Shown: positions 25,513 through 34,777, counted from the first letter of the stretch. The stretch: 45,266 nt of DNA from H111-94 sp034436045 (GCA_034436045.1 DAOTVZ010000244.1:1-45266); one strand, 5' to 3'. Notes: a model not told the origin generated them from the sequence alone. Numbers and translations are program-made.

Positions 25513-26205
25513 ATTTGGCTCACGCGAGCTTGCTTTAGGAGACATCCCTCCATCAGCCTCGACAGCGCGCAACACGCGACGCAGGTTAGCAAGCGCCGCC
25601 TGTACGCGCTTTTTCAGTGTATTCTCAGATATTTGCAGCATCTGCGACATTTGTGTAAGCGTCATCCCATTATAGTAGTGCAGTACAATAGCCACACGCT
25701 GCCTGATTGGTAGCGCCTCAATAGCGCGAGTAAGCTCCCAATCCCGCTCCACATGCTTGCTATATTCATCTACAGAATGAATAGTAAACATGTTTTCTTG
25801 CTCTAACAGCGTTTGATAGAGCATCGCCGTGCGGGTAACGCGCCGTTTGAAACTAATACATTGATTGATCACGATACGTGTGAGCCACGCCCGCAGTGCC
25901 GATGGCTCATGCAGATCGCCAAGATGTCTCCATGCCAGAATCAGCGCATCCTGCACCGCATCTTCCGCAATATCACGATCTTTGACAATTAACATCGCGG
26001 TACGCAACATCCAGGCACCATACTGGTCAACGATTGCCCTAAAAGCTTGCGGATCACCATCAAGGCTTCGTGAGACAAGAAGATGCTGCGCGTCCTTTTC
26101 AGGGTCATACCCACCGGTCAACTTGTGGCTATGTACGTTTGTAGGCATCGTATGCTCTGAAAGACCACCAGACTCCCCTTCGCAAGCTATTAGTACGGCC
26201 ATCAT
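25507..26205 (-). CDS. ECF-type sigma-70 family RNA polymerase sigma factor
   Basis: 232 aa. Region 2 is at about 45-115 (DIAEDAVQDALILAWRHL) and region 4 at about 155-220 (ALPIRQRVAIVLHYYNGMTL, then an HTH with TLKKRVQAAL). A 40-residue N-terminal extension precedes region 2. GGAAGG 7 nt before ATG 26205 chooses this start over 26232. No anti-sigma factor gene is adjacent on either side, which is unusual for ECF factors, so control may be transcriptional, by partner proteins elsewhere or through the extension. It overlaps the MDR gene convergently. Confidence 0.87.
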   Translation of the reverse strand: MMAVLIACEGESGGLSEHTMPTNVHSHKLTGGYDPEKDAQHLLVSRSLDGDPQAFRAIVDQYGAWMLRTAMLIVKDRDIAEDAVQDALILAWRHLGDLHEPSALRAWLTRIVINQCISFKRRVTRTAMLYQTLLEQENMFTIHSVDEYSKHVERDWELTRAIEALPIRQRVAIVLHYYNGMTLTQMSQMLQISENTLKKRVQAALANLRRVLRAVEADGGMSPKASSREPNL

Positions 26206-26310
26206 AGCTACCTTCCTCGTGAATAGTGTCAAAGTACCACCATAGTTACCAACAATTCGGTAGGTTTAAAGCATAAAAAAATTTCTAGCAACCTCTATCC
26301 ATTGCCCACA

Positions 26311-26901
26311 TTAGCGTTTGCACAAGCCATCGAGAAACGCATCAATTAATATGAAAGCCATTATCTTGCGACTCCGCTCAACACTCGCATCGGGCACCGC
26401 ATGAAGGCTTTCAATCATGCCCAGGAGACCACCCGCAATCAGACCTGGGTTATGATGCTCAATCTCACCGCGCTGCTGCGCCTGCTCAAGCACTGCCAAA
26501 ATAGGCAAGATCATCGACTCAAAGGTCATCTTAGAAAGGTGATGCGCATGCACAGGGTCAATAGACGGCAAATCCGAGTAGGTAAAGCGAATCAAATCCA
26601 TTGGTGACTGAGACAATAGCCAGTCGGCAGCCGCGTAGAGTTGGGAACGTACATTGGGTTCAGCCTGGGCAATGGCCTGAGTCAGTCCCTGCCGATGGCG
26701 TTGAAGATTGCGTCGGGTCACTTCAACGAACAACTCCTCTTTGCCCCCTGGCACATGATGATAAAGCGAGGTATGACGAATGCCAACTTCAGCCGCAATG
26801 TCCCGCAATGTCACCGCCGCATACCCTCTTTTGGCAAAAAGGCGCTCTGCTGCATCGAGTACCCGCTCGCGTGCCTCAGTACTGGTCATCTGATCTTCCA
26901 C
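26311..26901 (-). CDS. TetR-family transcriptional regulator
   Basis: 196 aa. The HTH is at residues 10-55 (TLRDIAAEVGIRHTSLYHHV), followed by a TetR_C ligand domain. The start is GTG 26901 or ATG 26889; GGAAG before the latter makes both possible. Its own promoter holds a 14-bp perfect palindrome at 26911-26924, so it is probably autoregulated. The upstream minus-strand neighbour is an alpha/beta hydrolase gene, but the promoter between them shows a separate start. The ligand is unknown. Confidence 0.87.
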   Translation of the reverse strand: MEDQMTSTEARERVLDAAERLFAKRGYAAVTLRDIAAEVGIRHTSLYHHVPGGKEELFVEVTRRNLQRHRQGLTQAIAQAEPNVRSQLYAAADWLLSQSPMDLIRFTYSDLPSIDPVHAHHLSKMTFESMILPILAVLEQAQQRGEIEHHNPGLIAGGLLGMIESLHAVPDASVERSRKIMAFILIDAFLDGLCKR

Positions 26902-26910
26902 ATTTTACCT

Positions 26911-26964
26911 ACCAAACGTTTGGTTCACAAATAAAACATACCACCGGTCAGATATCTTTGTCAA
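26911..26964 (-). promoter_or_regulatory. tetR promoter with operator palindrome
   Basis: On the minus strand TTGACA (complement of 26959-26964), 18 nt, TATGTT (complement of 26935-26940), then the perfect palindrome ACCAAACGTTTGGT at 26911-26924 just past the predicted start. The layout fits negative autoregulation. Confidence 0.7.
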
Positions 26965-26976
26965 GGCGGTCTGAAC

Positions 26977-27004
26977 GCGAGGGCCTGGCATAACAGGCTC
27001 TCGC
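26977..27004. terminator. stem-loop between the hydrolase stop and the tetR promoter
   Basis: GCGAGGGCCTG (26977-26987) pairs with CAGGCTCTCGC (26994-27004) with one wobble and a 6-nt loop. It lies 15 bp past the alpha/beta hydrolase stop. There is no T-tract; it is probably a transcript-end hairpin. Confidence 0.5.
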
Positions 27005-27018
27005 ACCCTATTCCCGAC

Positions 27019-28083
27019 CTACAGAGCGTCTATAAACAATCCGTAGATGCGCACAACGTCGGCCTGTTTTTCGACATGCGGTGTGTGCCCACAATCGGGC
27101 AGCATAATCTCACTACATTGTCCACCATTTGCCTTATATTGTTCCAGCACCGTGCGTATCTGCGTCTTCATCGGCTGCGGTGGATAAACCTCTGCGCCGG
27201 GCCAGCCCGGCACTGCGCCCAGTTGACCGAGAAAGCCCATATCGAAGAGCGAGGTATCAGAGACAATCTGGTCATCCGCTCCGTGCAGCCAGAGCGTCGG
27301 CGGTTTCTGCTTACACGTGGCGAAATTCGCCTGATTGAGATATTTGGGAGAGAGCGCGTTGTTTACGCCCCACGCGCCAGGGGCAACATGGGGCCAGTTC
27401 GGCGATTGAGTGAAGTCACCCGGATAGTTACCCGGCGTGATCCTGGTCGAGAGAATCGAGGTTACATATATTTCCTCGCGGTCAGGCGCGGCACGGAAAG
27501 GCGGTTTGAAATAGAAAGCATTCATCACACCACGCGCCGAGGAAGGATCATCTCCGCGATCTCCCCGCTCTATCGACTGCACAAAGGCGGGGTTGACCGT
27601 TCCGCCGCCGCTACCGGCGTAATCGGGCCAGACCGGCGTGCCTTGCGCATCCCGTGTGCCTCCGAAGCCAAAGGGGGAGCCAGTCGATTGCAGGCACAAA
27701 GAACGCAACAGGCCAGGGTGGTCAATAGCATATTGCATAATAACGTTACCGCCCAGCGACCAGCCAAACAGGTGGAAGGCGGGCAATGCCAGCGCCGTCA
27801 CGAACGCCGCCAGGTCGTCAGAGTAGTCGCGTACCCCACGTGTGGCATCCACCGGCAAGACTTCGCTATCGCCATAACCGCGCATGTCCGGTGCGTAGAC
27901 ACGGTATCGCCCTCCCTTGCTTAATTCCAACATGAAATCCTGGAAGAACAGCGACGAGGAACAGTTGCCATGCACCAGCACGATGGGAATTTCTCCCGTG
28001 CCACTCACAAGATAGGCTACTGTTAAACGCCCAGTACGAATCGTCTGCTGGCTGATACCAGGCAGGAGTGAATTTTTCTGCAT
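27019..28083 (-). CDS. alpha/beta hydrolase
   Basis: 354 aa, alpha/beta hydrolase fold with oxyanion region HGNCSS, nucleophile elbow GWSLGG, acid in HGADD and final His in CGHTPH. The cap region between the elbow and the acid is long (about 120 residues, Gly/Pro-rich), suggesting a bulky substrate. AGAGGA 8 nt before ATG 28083 picks this start over 28176. No signal peptide is seen. Esterase, lactonase or epoxide-hydrolase-type activities are all possible. The TetR gene downstream could be linked functionally. Confidence 0.82.
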   Translation of the reverse strand: MQKNSLLPGISQQTIRTGRLTVAYLVSGTGEIPIVLVHGNCSSSLFFQDFMLELSKGGRYRVYAPDMRGYGDSEVLPVDATRGVRDYSDDLAAFVTALALPAFHLFGWSLGGNVIMQYAIDHPGLLRSLCLQSTGSPFGFGGTRDAQGTPVWPDYAGSGGGTVNPAFVQSIERGDRGDDPSSARGVMNAFYFKPPFRAAPDREEIYVTSILSTRITPGNYPGDFTQSPNWPHVAPGAWGVNNALSPKYLNQANFATCKQKPPTLWLHGADDQIVSDTSLFDMGFLGQLGAVPGWPGAEVYPPQPMKTQIRTVLEQYKANGGQCSEIMLPDCGHTPHVEKQADVVRIYGLFIDAL

Positions 28084-28216
28084 CGATGATCCTCTTCCCG
28101 CAAATAGAACAGGCTGCCCCAGAGCAACCTCCGCTTTATCTCTGATAGTATGTCTTGCACAGCCAGATAATCGCAAGGGTGCTATGCATGGCAGTCATGT
28201 CACAGTGCTATCTCGC

Positions 28217-28245
28217 TTGCACGAAGCGCTTATATTTGGTATGCT
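28217..28245 (+). promoter_or_regulatory. sigma-70-type promoter for the CoxIV-like gene
   Basis: TTGCAC (28217-28222), 17 nt, TATGCT (28240-28245), 65 bp before the ATG at 28310. Confidence 0.55.
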
Positions 28246-28309
28246 AGTGATAGAAGAGAAGGTGTCTTCAATAATCTGATTTATCAATCTCAGAGGAGAG
28301 CATACGCTT

Positions 28310-29071
28310 ATGGATAGTTCTCTTCATAGTGCTAATCTCACAGCCGACGAAGTGAAGGCAACGCTAGAGATGCACGGTGAAACAGCAAGTGAGGAAGAAG
28401 AACATCACGTTCATCTCCCTAATCCCAGCTTCTGGCCTCTTATTTTGAGCCTGGCGATTATTATCACCATCACGGGGCTGCTGTTTATACCGGCAAATCC
28501 CTGGATTTCTATTATCGCCGCGCCTTTCATCCTCATTGGCATCCTGGGATGGGCATTAGAAGACCCGATGGCCCCCATGCCCGCCTATCTGGAAACCATC
28601 GTCACCCCCAAAGTGATCTCTAATTTCCAGATCGGTCAGGAGGTCTACGACAAAAACAGAGAGTTCCTCGGCAAAGTTGGAGCACGCTTTAGCGACCGCT
28701 ATATCCTGGTCGAACGCGGAGGCCTGTTCCCCAAAACCTACTACATACCACAGCGCGTCGCCAGAGGTAGCCTGAAGTATAATGTGGTTTTAGTGAACAT
28801 GACCCAGGCCGAGATCGAACAGGAGGGTTACACCTCTGTGCCAGACGATCTGTACGAGGACAGCCCGGATTACAGCATTCCGCGCGTTACAGGCACGCCC
28901 CTGTTCGCCAGCAATCCGCTTTCTCCGGCTGAAACAGGTCACTATAACTATGGCCCTAACTACCCCGGCATCAACACCGATGCCAGCGGCTCCTATCATC
29001 TTGAAGAGGTTATGCCCCGACCGCAGCGTTATGTCCGTGAACGGCGTAAAACCTACAAAGACGAGCAGTGA
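28310..29071 (+). CDS. two-TM CoxIV-like protein with PRC-barrel-like domain
   Basis: 253 aa. Residues 1-38 are acidic. Two helices at about 40-62 and 65-85 (FWPLILSLAIIITITGLLF; FILIGILGWALEDP) resemble the small subunit IV of bacterial aa3 cytochrome oxidases. A beta-rich segment at about 105-170 (IGQEVYDKNREFLGKVG ... YYIPQRVA) looks like a PRC-barrel/DUF2171 domain. The C-terminal 80 residues are Tyr/Pro/Ser-rich and probably disordered, ending in a basic tail. AGGAG lies about 11 nt before ATG. No other oxidase gene is nearby, so a respiratory role is only suggested by the N-terminal half. Confidence 0.6.
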   Translation: MDSSLHSANLTADEVKATLEMHGETASEEEEHHVHLPNPSFWPLILSLAIIITITGLLFIPANPWISIIAAPFILIGILGWALEDPMAPMPAYLETIVTPKVISNFQIGQEVYDKNREFLGKVGARFSDRYILVERGGLFPKTYYIPQRVARGSLKYNVVLVNMTQAEIEQEGYTSVPDDLYEDSPDYSIPRVTGTPLFASNPLSPAETGHYNYGPNYPGINTDASGSYHLEEVMPRPQRYVRERRKTYKDEQ

Positions 29072-29111
29072 ACCTATACTAATAAAGAGTCTTTAGTGCA
29101 AGACAATAGAG

Positions 29112-29150
29112 AAAAACACCTGCAATTGCTTTGATCGCAGGTGTTTTTTT
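29112..29150. terminator. bidirectional intrinsic terminator
   Basis: AAAAACACCTGC (29112-29123) pairs with GCAGGTGTTTTT, and the right arm runs into a 7-T tract ending at 29150. It serves the CoxIV-like gene on the plus strand and overlaps the stop codon of the minus-strand terC gene. Confidence 0.9.
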
Positions 29151-30132
29151 ATAGTACTCTTGAATGCTCCGCCCCCCGGCGCATAACCATCCGTCGTGAA
29201 CGTATTACAGAGGCCAGAATGGCAATACTCAAAACGCACGCAATAACTGCCAGTGAAAGCAGTGTCGGGATGTGGTACACATCGGCTAAAACCATCTTGA
29301 CGCCAACATATACCAGGATGATCGCCAGCGCTACCTTCAAGTAATAAAATTTGTTGATCACGCCCGCGAATAAGAAGTAGAGTGAACGTAGTCCTAAAAT
29401 AGCAAAGACATTCGAGGTGTAAACAATAAACGGGTCATTGGTCACAGCAAATACTGCCGGAATAGAGTCCACAGCAAAGAGGAGATCCGTACTCTCAACT
29501 ACCAGCAAAACCAGCAAAAGTGGCGTCACCATCCATCGCCTGTTTCCCTCTACATACTTTGCCTGCTTACCGCTACGTCGTACTAAAAATCGATCTTCTA
29601 CATACGTCTGCGTAATGGGCAACCAGAGGCGGGCAAGTTTGAGTAAAACATTCTTCTCAGGATGAACAACCTCTTCTCTACGCAAAAACATTCTAATACC
29701 CGTAAAAATCAGGAAAGCTCCAAAGAGATATATTATCCAGTGAACCTGCTCCAATAGAAACGTTCCGGTGGCAATCAAAATCCCACGCATAACAAGCGCC
29801 CCCAAAATGCCCCAGAAGAGAACACGATGCTGATATGCCGCAGATACATGAAACGCACTAAAGAGCAAGACAAAAATGAAGATGTTATCGACGCTGAGCG
29901 ATTTCTCTATCAAGTAACCGGTGAAGAACTGAATAGCAACATCAAACCCTTTGAAGATATAAATGCCCACATTGAAGAGCATTGCCAGAGCAACCCACAC
30001 CACACTCCAAAACGCTGCCTCTTTCAGCGAGACAGCGCGTGATGTGCGATGAAAAACACCTAGATCAAGGGCCAGCAATGCTAATACAAAGGCATTAAAA
30101 CCTATCCAGGGCCACAGCGCGGTAGGAAACAT
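29149..30132 (-). CDS. TerC/Alx-family integral membrane protein
   Basis: 327 aa, about nine transmembrane helices. The family signature acidic residues lie in helices (EKSLSVDNIF at about 76-85; ESTDLLFAVDSIPA in the second half). TerC/Alx proteins are linked to manganese export or metalation of secreted enzymes. An NRAMP Mn transporter gene lies 2.6 kb away, which fits a metal theme. AAGGAG 10 nt before ATG sets the start. I looked upstream for a yybP-ykoY Mn riboswitch and saw none; only 73 bp separate it from the kinase gene. Confidence 0.87.
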   Translation of the reverse strand: MFPTALWPWIGFNAFVLALLALDLGVFHRTSRAVSLKEAAFWSVVWVALAMLFNVGIYIFKGFDVAIQFFTGYLIEKSLSVDNIFIFVLLFSAFHVSAAYQHRVLFWGILGALVMRGILIATGTFLLEQVHWIIYLFGAFLIFTGIRMFLRREEVVHPEKNVLLKLARLWLPITQTYVEDRFLVRRSGKQAKYVEGNRRWMVTPLLLVLLVVESTDLLFAVDSIPAVFAVTNDPFIVYTSNVFAILGLRSLYFLFAGVINKFYYLKVALAIILVYVGVKMVLADVYHIPTLLSLAVIACVLSIAILASVIRSRRMVMRRGAEHSRVL

Positions 30133-30205
30133 TCTCTAATACTCCTTACTCATAACAAAACATCTCCCCTTGATTGTACGTATTCGTTGCTCCACAATAA
30201 AAAGA

Positions 30206-32425
30206 CTATTCCTCAGTACGTGCCTTCTCTGCTACCGACTTCATCAGTGGTAAGGTGAACCAGAAAGTTGCCCCCTGCCCAGGCACGCTTTCTACACCAA
30301 CGTTGCCACCGTGCTGCTCAATAATCATGCGGCAGAGATAGAGACCAACACCGAGACCAATTTGAGCGTTATTGCGCGCCTCCACCGACCGGTAGAAACG
30401 TTCCCAGATATGCTCTTGCTCCGCCTCCGGTATACCCGGCCCTTTATCTCGTACAGAAACACGCACCTGTTCTTGTTTCACATCCAGCCAGACTTCAATA
30501 GGCATACCCTCCGGTGAATATTTAAGCGCGTTCGAGAGAAAGTTCGTCAATACCTGCATAATGCGATCAGGATCGGCATAGACATGTAGGACAGGCATAG
30601 CAGGAATTTCTAATAGGATAACATGCTTTCCCGCAATCTGCCGCTGCTGCTCTACCGCTCTCTGCACCAGCGGCAGCAGATCACAAGTTTTCATACATAT
30701 GCGCAAATTTCCAGTTTGTGTGCGCGCTACCTCCAACAGATCATTTATCAGGCGAGTTTGTAATACAACCTGGCTCTCCGCCTGCATCAATAAGTGCTGA
30801 AGCGGTAACAAGACCTGCTCATCAATCGAATCAAGGGTTATCTTCCGTCCCTGAGTATCAAGCAAACGTTTGATTTTACGTTCAGCCAGTTGCAAGTTTC
30901 CACTCATGACCGTCAAGGGGGTCTTGAGTTCATGGCAGATAATACTCAGAAACTCCTCCATCCGGCACGCAGTTTCGCGCGCTGCCAGCGCGCGTGCCTG
31001 CATCAGCATATATTCACGCTGAAGTTGGGTGCGCGCTAGATGAAGAGAGAGCAGACGAGCCGTCGTCTGTGCCAGTTTCATCTCCGAGGCAGTGTAGGCA
31101 TGTTCACGCCCCCCATCATCTACACAGAGTAATCCAACAAGCTGCTGGCTAACAAGAACAGGAGCTACGAGAACCGTCTGTACATAGGAAGGGAACATCG
31201 ACGCATAGAATGGCAGCGACACGCCTTCCAGTAACAGTACCTCATCCCTTCTGAGAAAAGAAACCAGTTGCTCACTGCCGACGTAAGAGATAAGAGACTG
31301 CGGGAACCGCAACTGTTCGCGCCACCGCTCCTCTTGCGAGGATGTAAGGCCCACTGCCGCTATAGGTGTAACGATTTCCTCATCATCGTGTTTCTCCACA
31401 CCTAACAAAACGACATGTATACACTCGATAATATTCATCGTTAACTCAACCAGACGCTGCCCGACCTGCTGATGAATCACACTTTCTGAGATAGTTTGTC
31501 CTGGTTCATGTGAAATTGCCGATGTTTGCGCCAGAACCTGCGCCATTGCGAGCAACGCCTCTAACGCTGCGGCAGTGCGCTGCTCCAGGCGACGACGTTC
31601 CGTCACGTCACGATAGATCAAGACAGCACGCTCTATCGCTCCAGATGCTCCTTGAATAGGACTGCCACTAAGATTGAACTGCGCGATGCGGCCATCAGCC
31701 GTCCGCACCATAACATCAGCGGCACTATTGCCCGGTAGCATCTCTCCACGCAGGAGACGTGTTAATGGTTGCATTGGCACAGACATGAGTTTTCCTTGCG
31801 CATTACTACAGGCCGCTTGCTGTAAAAGCGTCCGCTGCATCTCCGCCCGTTCATGCTCAAGCAGATGTTGTAAACCGAAAAGCACCGATGTTGCAGTGTT
31901 CGTTTGAACCACCTGCCCATCTGTGTCATACACGACAATAGCATCATTGATGGCATTAAACAAAGCTTCCAGTTCGCGTGTTCGCACTATCGCCTCGCGT
32001 TGAGCCTCTACCGCCTGCAAACGCGCCACCTCACGTTGGTTGGTAAGCAGAGCTATCACAATACCAGAGATAGCAAAGGTAAGTAGCCGCAGAACGCTAT
32101 TCCAGTCATGATCGCCTAAGGCCCCGATCGGCGGAACATAAAAATAGTCCAGCACAAGTATACTAAGAAGGACGGTAAGCAGTGCCGGCCCAACACTCCA
32201 GAATAACGCCACCGGTACTACGGCAAAGAGTAAGAGGATTCCTGGGAAGGTAAATGCTGGCAGGTAGCGGGTTTCTATCAATCCTATTATCATGCCAAGC
32301 GCCACCAGCAGCACACTCACCGCATAGCCCACCAGCGGATGTCTCCATGAAACAGGTCGTATCCGCATATATCTATGCCTTCCAAGATACTGCTGCATAG
32401 CAGTAAACCATTGCAGAAAGCTCAT
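30206..32425 (-). CDS. sensor histidine kinase with DUF4118-like TM, PAS and GAF domains
   Basis: 739 aa. A KdpD-type four-helix membrane region (about 30-125) is followed by a PAS domain (about 148-275, ending in RDVTERR) and a GAF domain (about 315-465). A HisKA domain has H498 in ICHELKTPLT, and the HATPase has an N-box at about 628-637 (NFLSNALKYS) and the DKGPGIP G1 box. AAAGGAG 7 nt before ATG 32425 decides the start over 32461. No response regulator is adjacent, so it is an orphan kinase. The membrane and PAS/GAF layout suggests sensing of redox state or a small molecule. Confidence 0.88.
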   Translation of the reverse strand: MSFLQWFTAMQQYLGRHRYMRIRPVSWRHPLVGYAVSVLLVALGMIIGLIETRYLPAFTFPGILLLFAVVPVALFWSVGPALLTVLLSILVLDYFYVPPIGALGDHDWNSVLRLLTFAISGIVIALLTNQREVARLQAVEAQREAIVRTRELEALFNAINDAIVVYDTDGQVVQTNTATSVLFGLQHLLEHERAEMQRTLLQQAACSNAQGKLMSVPMQPLTRLLRGEMLPGNSAADVMVRTADGRIAQFNLSGSPIQGASGAIERAVLIYRDVTERRRLEQRTAAALEALLAMAQVLAQTSAISHEPGQTISESVIHQQVGQRLVELTMNIIECIHVVLLGVEKHDDEEIVTPIAAVGLTSSQEERWREQLRFPQSLISYVGSEQLVSFLRRDEVLLLEGVSLPFYASMFPSYVQTVLVAPVLVSQQLVGLLCVDDGGREHAYTASEMKLAQTTARLLSLHLARTQLQREYMLMQARALAARETACRMEEFLSIICHELKTPLTVMSGNLQLAERKIKRLLDTQGRKITLDSIDEQVLLPLQHLLMQAESQVVLQTRLINDLLEVARTQTGNLRICMKTCDLLPLVQRAVEQQRQIAGKHVILLEIPAMPVLHVYADPDRIMQVLTNFLSNALKYSPEGMPIEVWLDVKQEQVRVSVRDKGPGIPEAEQEHIWERFYRSVEARNNAQIGLGVGLYLCRMIIEQHGGNVGVESVPGQGATFWFTLPLMKSVAEKARTEE

Positions 32426-32653
32426 AGCATTCTCCTTTCCACTCTGCCTGATCGTCATCAAGACATAAACCTCTTGCTACGAGTATAACCCGCCTTTATG
32501 AGTTGAACCTGTAACCTTCCTGAATTCAGGCTGAGAATCCGCTTGCCCGTTTCTGCATGGCATCACAGAAACAGGAATCCCTCCTTTTGCAAAACCTTGC
32601 TCATGTCCACCCCTCCCATATTTCACCTGATCCAAACGTTTATTTCGTCTTCT

Positions 32654-32719
32654 CTTGACAAAACATTTCAAGATATGTTAAATTTATTTTTAGATAGATA
32701 AAATTTTTATTTTGTCAAG
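32654..32719 (+). promoter_or_regulatory. mntH-like gene promoter region with inverted repeat
   Basis: TTGACA (32655-32660), 17 nt, TTAAAT (32678-32683). The -35 is part of a 10-bp inverted repeat CTTGACAAAA (32654-32663) and TTTTGTCAAG (32710-32719) enclosing an AT-rich 46 bp. Just downstream, AAGGCAA and TTGCCC form a second, weaker dyad. These are candidate sites for a metal-responsive repressor. Confidence 0.5.
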
Positions 32720-32767
32720 GCAAATACGGTATCTTGCCCTTTTTCATAACGCCGGTAGGAGAATAAT

Positions 32768-34129
32768 ATGAGGACTTATTCATCAATGTCAATACATGAT
32801 GACTTATCTAATAATGAGGGGGGGCAGCTTAAGCATCCCTCTGAGGAATCGAAGACGCGGGCGGCTGCGCGTGCCGTCCTCAGCGGACAAAAAAAGGGGC
32901 TTCTTGCGATACTGCCATTTCTAGGCCCGGCCTTTATCGCCAGTGTTGCCTATATTGACCCCGGCAATTTCGCCACCAATATCCAGGGTGGTAGCGCTTT
33001 CGGCTACAACTTACTGTGGGTGATTTTGCTGGCAAACCTGATGGCTATGCTGCTGCAAACCATGTCGGCAAAACTTGGCCTGGCGACGGGTAAAAACCTG
33101 GCCGAATTAGCTCGCTTGCATTTTCCTAAACCGGTGGTGTACGCCATGTGGATCATCGGCGAGGTTATGGCCATGTCCACCGACCTTGCGGAATTTCTGG
33201 GGGCCAGTATTGCCATCAATCTCCTGTTTGGCATTCCCTTGCTCTATGCAACCCTCGTTACCGGTGCTGCTACCTACCTGATCTTGACGCTGGAGCGCCG
33301 AGGCTTCCGCCCCTTAGAAGCCGTCATTTCAGCCCTGGTAGGAGTGATTGCTATCTGTTACGTGATCGAGACCATCCTTTCGCGCCCGAATTGGGGTCAG
33401 GTGGCCTACCACACCGTTGTTCCCTGGCTCGGTGGCACACAGAGTACACTTTTCGCGGTGGGTATCATTGGAGCCACGGTCATGCCACATGTCATTTATC
33501 TGCACTCTTCACTTACACAACAACGCATTATCCCGCGCAATGAACAGGAAGCGCGGCGTATCTTCCGCTTGAGCATTCCTGATGTGGTCATCGCAATGGG
33601 TCTGGCGGGCTTGATCAACATGGCGATGCTCTACATGGCCGCAGCTACCTTCCACGCGCATGGAGAGAGTAATATTGCCGACATCAACAGTGCTTATCAA
33701 ACTCTCACACCGTTGCTGGGTAAAGCCGCCAGCCTGATCTTCGCACTCTCTCTGCTGGCCTCCGGCCTCTCTAGTTCCACTGTGGGCACAATGGCAGGGC
33801 AGGTCATTATGCAAGGCTTCGTGGGATTCACCATTCCTGTCTGGTTACGTCGCCTGATTACGATGCTCCCCGCCGTCATCGTTGCTGCCATCGGCCTGAA
33901 TCCGACAGGCACGCTGGTCATCAGCCAGGTCGTCCTGAGCTTTGTCTTGCCCATTCCCGTAATCACTCTCATCATGTTTACGCGCCGACGGGACATAATG
34001 GGAAGCCTTGTGAATAAGCCCATCACCACCTGGGCAGCTACCGCCTGCGGCATACTCATTCTCAGCCTGAACATCTGGCTGCTCTATTCCACCTTCGCTC
34101 CCTTGCTCGGCTGGTGGATGCCTCGCTAG
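32768..34129 (+). CDS. mntH: NRAMP-family divalent metal (Mn/Fe) transporter
   Basis: 453 aa, eleven predicted helices after a polar 45-residue N-terminus. Metal-binding motif D64-P-G-N67 is in helix 1, and M239-P-H241 is in helix 6. The conserved NIQGGSAFGY follows DPGN. Proton-driven uptake of Mn(II), with Fe(II) as a secondary substrate, is the family function. TAGGAG 6 nt before ATG 32768 sets the start. It stands alone, preceded by an AT-rich promoter with dyads; TerC and an orphan kinase lie upstream on the other strand. Confidence 0.9.
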   Translation: MRTYSSMSIHDDLSNNEGGQLKHPSEESKTRAAARAVLSGQKKGLLAILPFLGPAFIASVAYIDPGNFATNIQGGSAFGYNLLWVILLANLMAMLLQTMSAKLGLATGKNLAELARLHFPKPVVYAMWIIGEVMAMSTDLAEFLGASIAINLLFGIPLLYATLVTGAATYLILTLERRGFRPLEAVISALVGVIAICYVIETILSRPNWGQVAYHTVVPWLGGTQSTLFAVGIIGATVMPHVIYLHSSLTQQRIIPRNEQEARRIFRLSIPDVVIAMGLAGLINMAMLYMAAATFHAHGESNIADINSAYQTLTPLLGKAASLIFALSLLASGLSSSTVGTMAGQVIMQGFVGFTIPVWLRRLITMLPAVIVAAIGLNPTGTLVISQVVLSFVLPIPVITLIMFTRRRDIMGSLVNKPITTWAATACGILILSLNIWLLYSTFAPLLGWWMPR

Positions 34130-34344
34130 TCCGATACAGATCGAGAAAAAATATAAATTTTAGAGCGGCCCGCGCAAGCTCATCAGTTAGCGCGAGCCTG
34201 TGCCTCTTCCCGCATCATCAACCATCTGGAAGATACGCAACATCAGCCAGTTATTCTCCCATCCTGGGTTCCAGGGGATATAATTATCATCAGACAAAGA
34301 ATATACTACTTTGCTTTTGTAGGTATGACGGAGGAATTCAGAAT

Positions 34345-34740
34345 ATGGACATCAAAAGATGTGGCTCACAACCGTCCGGTAAAGGAGCCGCCGAGTATTT
34401 TACTGGCGTAGTACGCATTGACCCCTTGCACGAGGCACCCGATCCGGCTCGCGTGCGTGCCGCCAGCGTCACGTTTGAGCCAGGTGCGCGCACCGCATGG
34501 CACACTCACCCGCTTGGTCAGACCTTGATCGTAACAGCAGGCTGTGGTCGGGCACAACGCTGGGGTGGCCCAATCGAGGAAATTCGTCCGGGTGACGTGA
34601 TCTGGTTCGCTCCGGGTGAGAAACATTGGCATGGGGCCGCACCCACTACCGCCATGACACACATCGCTATTCAGGAACAGCTCGACGGCAAGACCGCCGA
34701 CTGGCTGGAAAAAGTCAGCGATGAACAATACCTGGCCTGA
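34345..34740 (+). CDS. cupin-domain protein (COG1917-like)
   Basis: 131 aa single-domain cupin. Motif 1 supplies H53, H55 and Q59 (AWHTHPLGQ), and motif 2 supplies H94 (PGEKHWHG), giving a typical metal site. Close relatives sit with carboxymuconolactone decarboxylases or act as quercetinase-like or isomerase proteins. No such neighbour is seen here. The start is ATG 34345 after GGAGG; the frame open from 34114 has no ribosome site. The next gene starts 37 bp downstream. Confidence 0.85.
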   Translation: MDIKRCGSQPSGKGAAEYFTGVVRIDPLHEAPDPARVRAASVTFEPGARTAWHTHPLGQTLIVTAGCGRAQRWGGPIEEIRPGDVIWFAPGEKHWHGAAPTTAMTHIAIQEQLDGKTADWLEKVSDEQYLA

Positions 34741-34777
34741 TCGTAGAGGGAAATCGCAACCATCTCTATGAGCAACA

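Noticed and set aside
30133..30205. yybP-ykoY manganese riboswitch upstream of terC
   Set aside because: The gap is only 73 bp and lacks the conserved paired loops.
32477..32671. 64-codon minus-strand ORF upstream of the NRAMP gene
   Set aside because: It overlaps the NRAMP promoter dyad and is Lys/Arg/Gly-rich without a domain or ribosome site.
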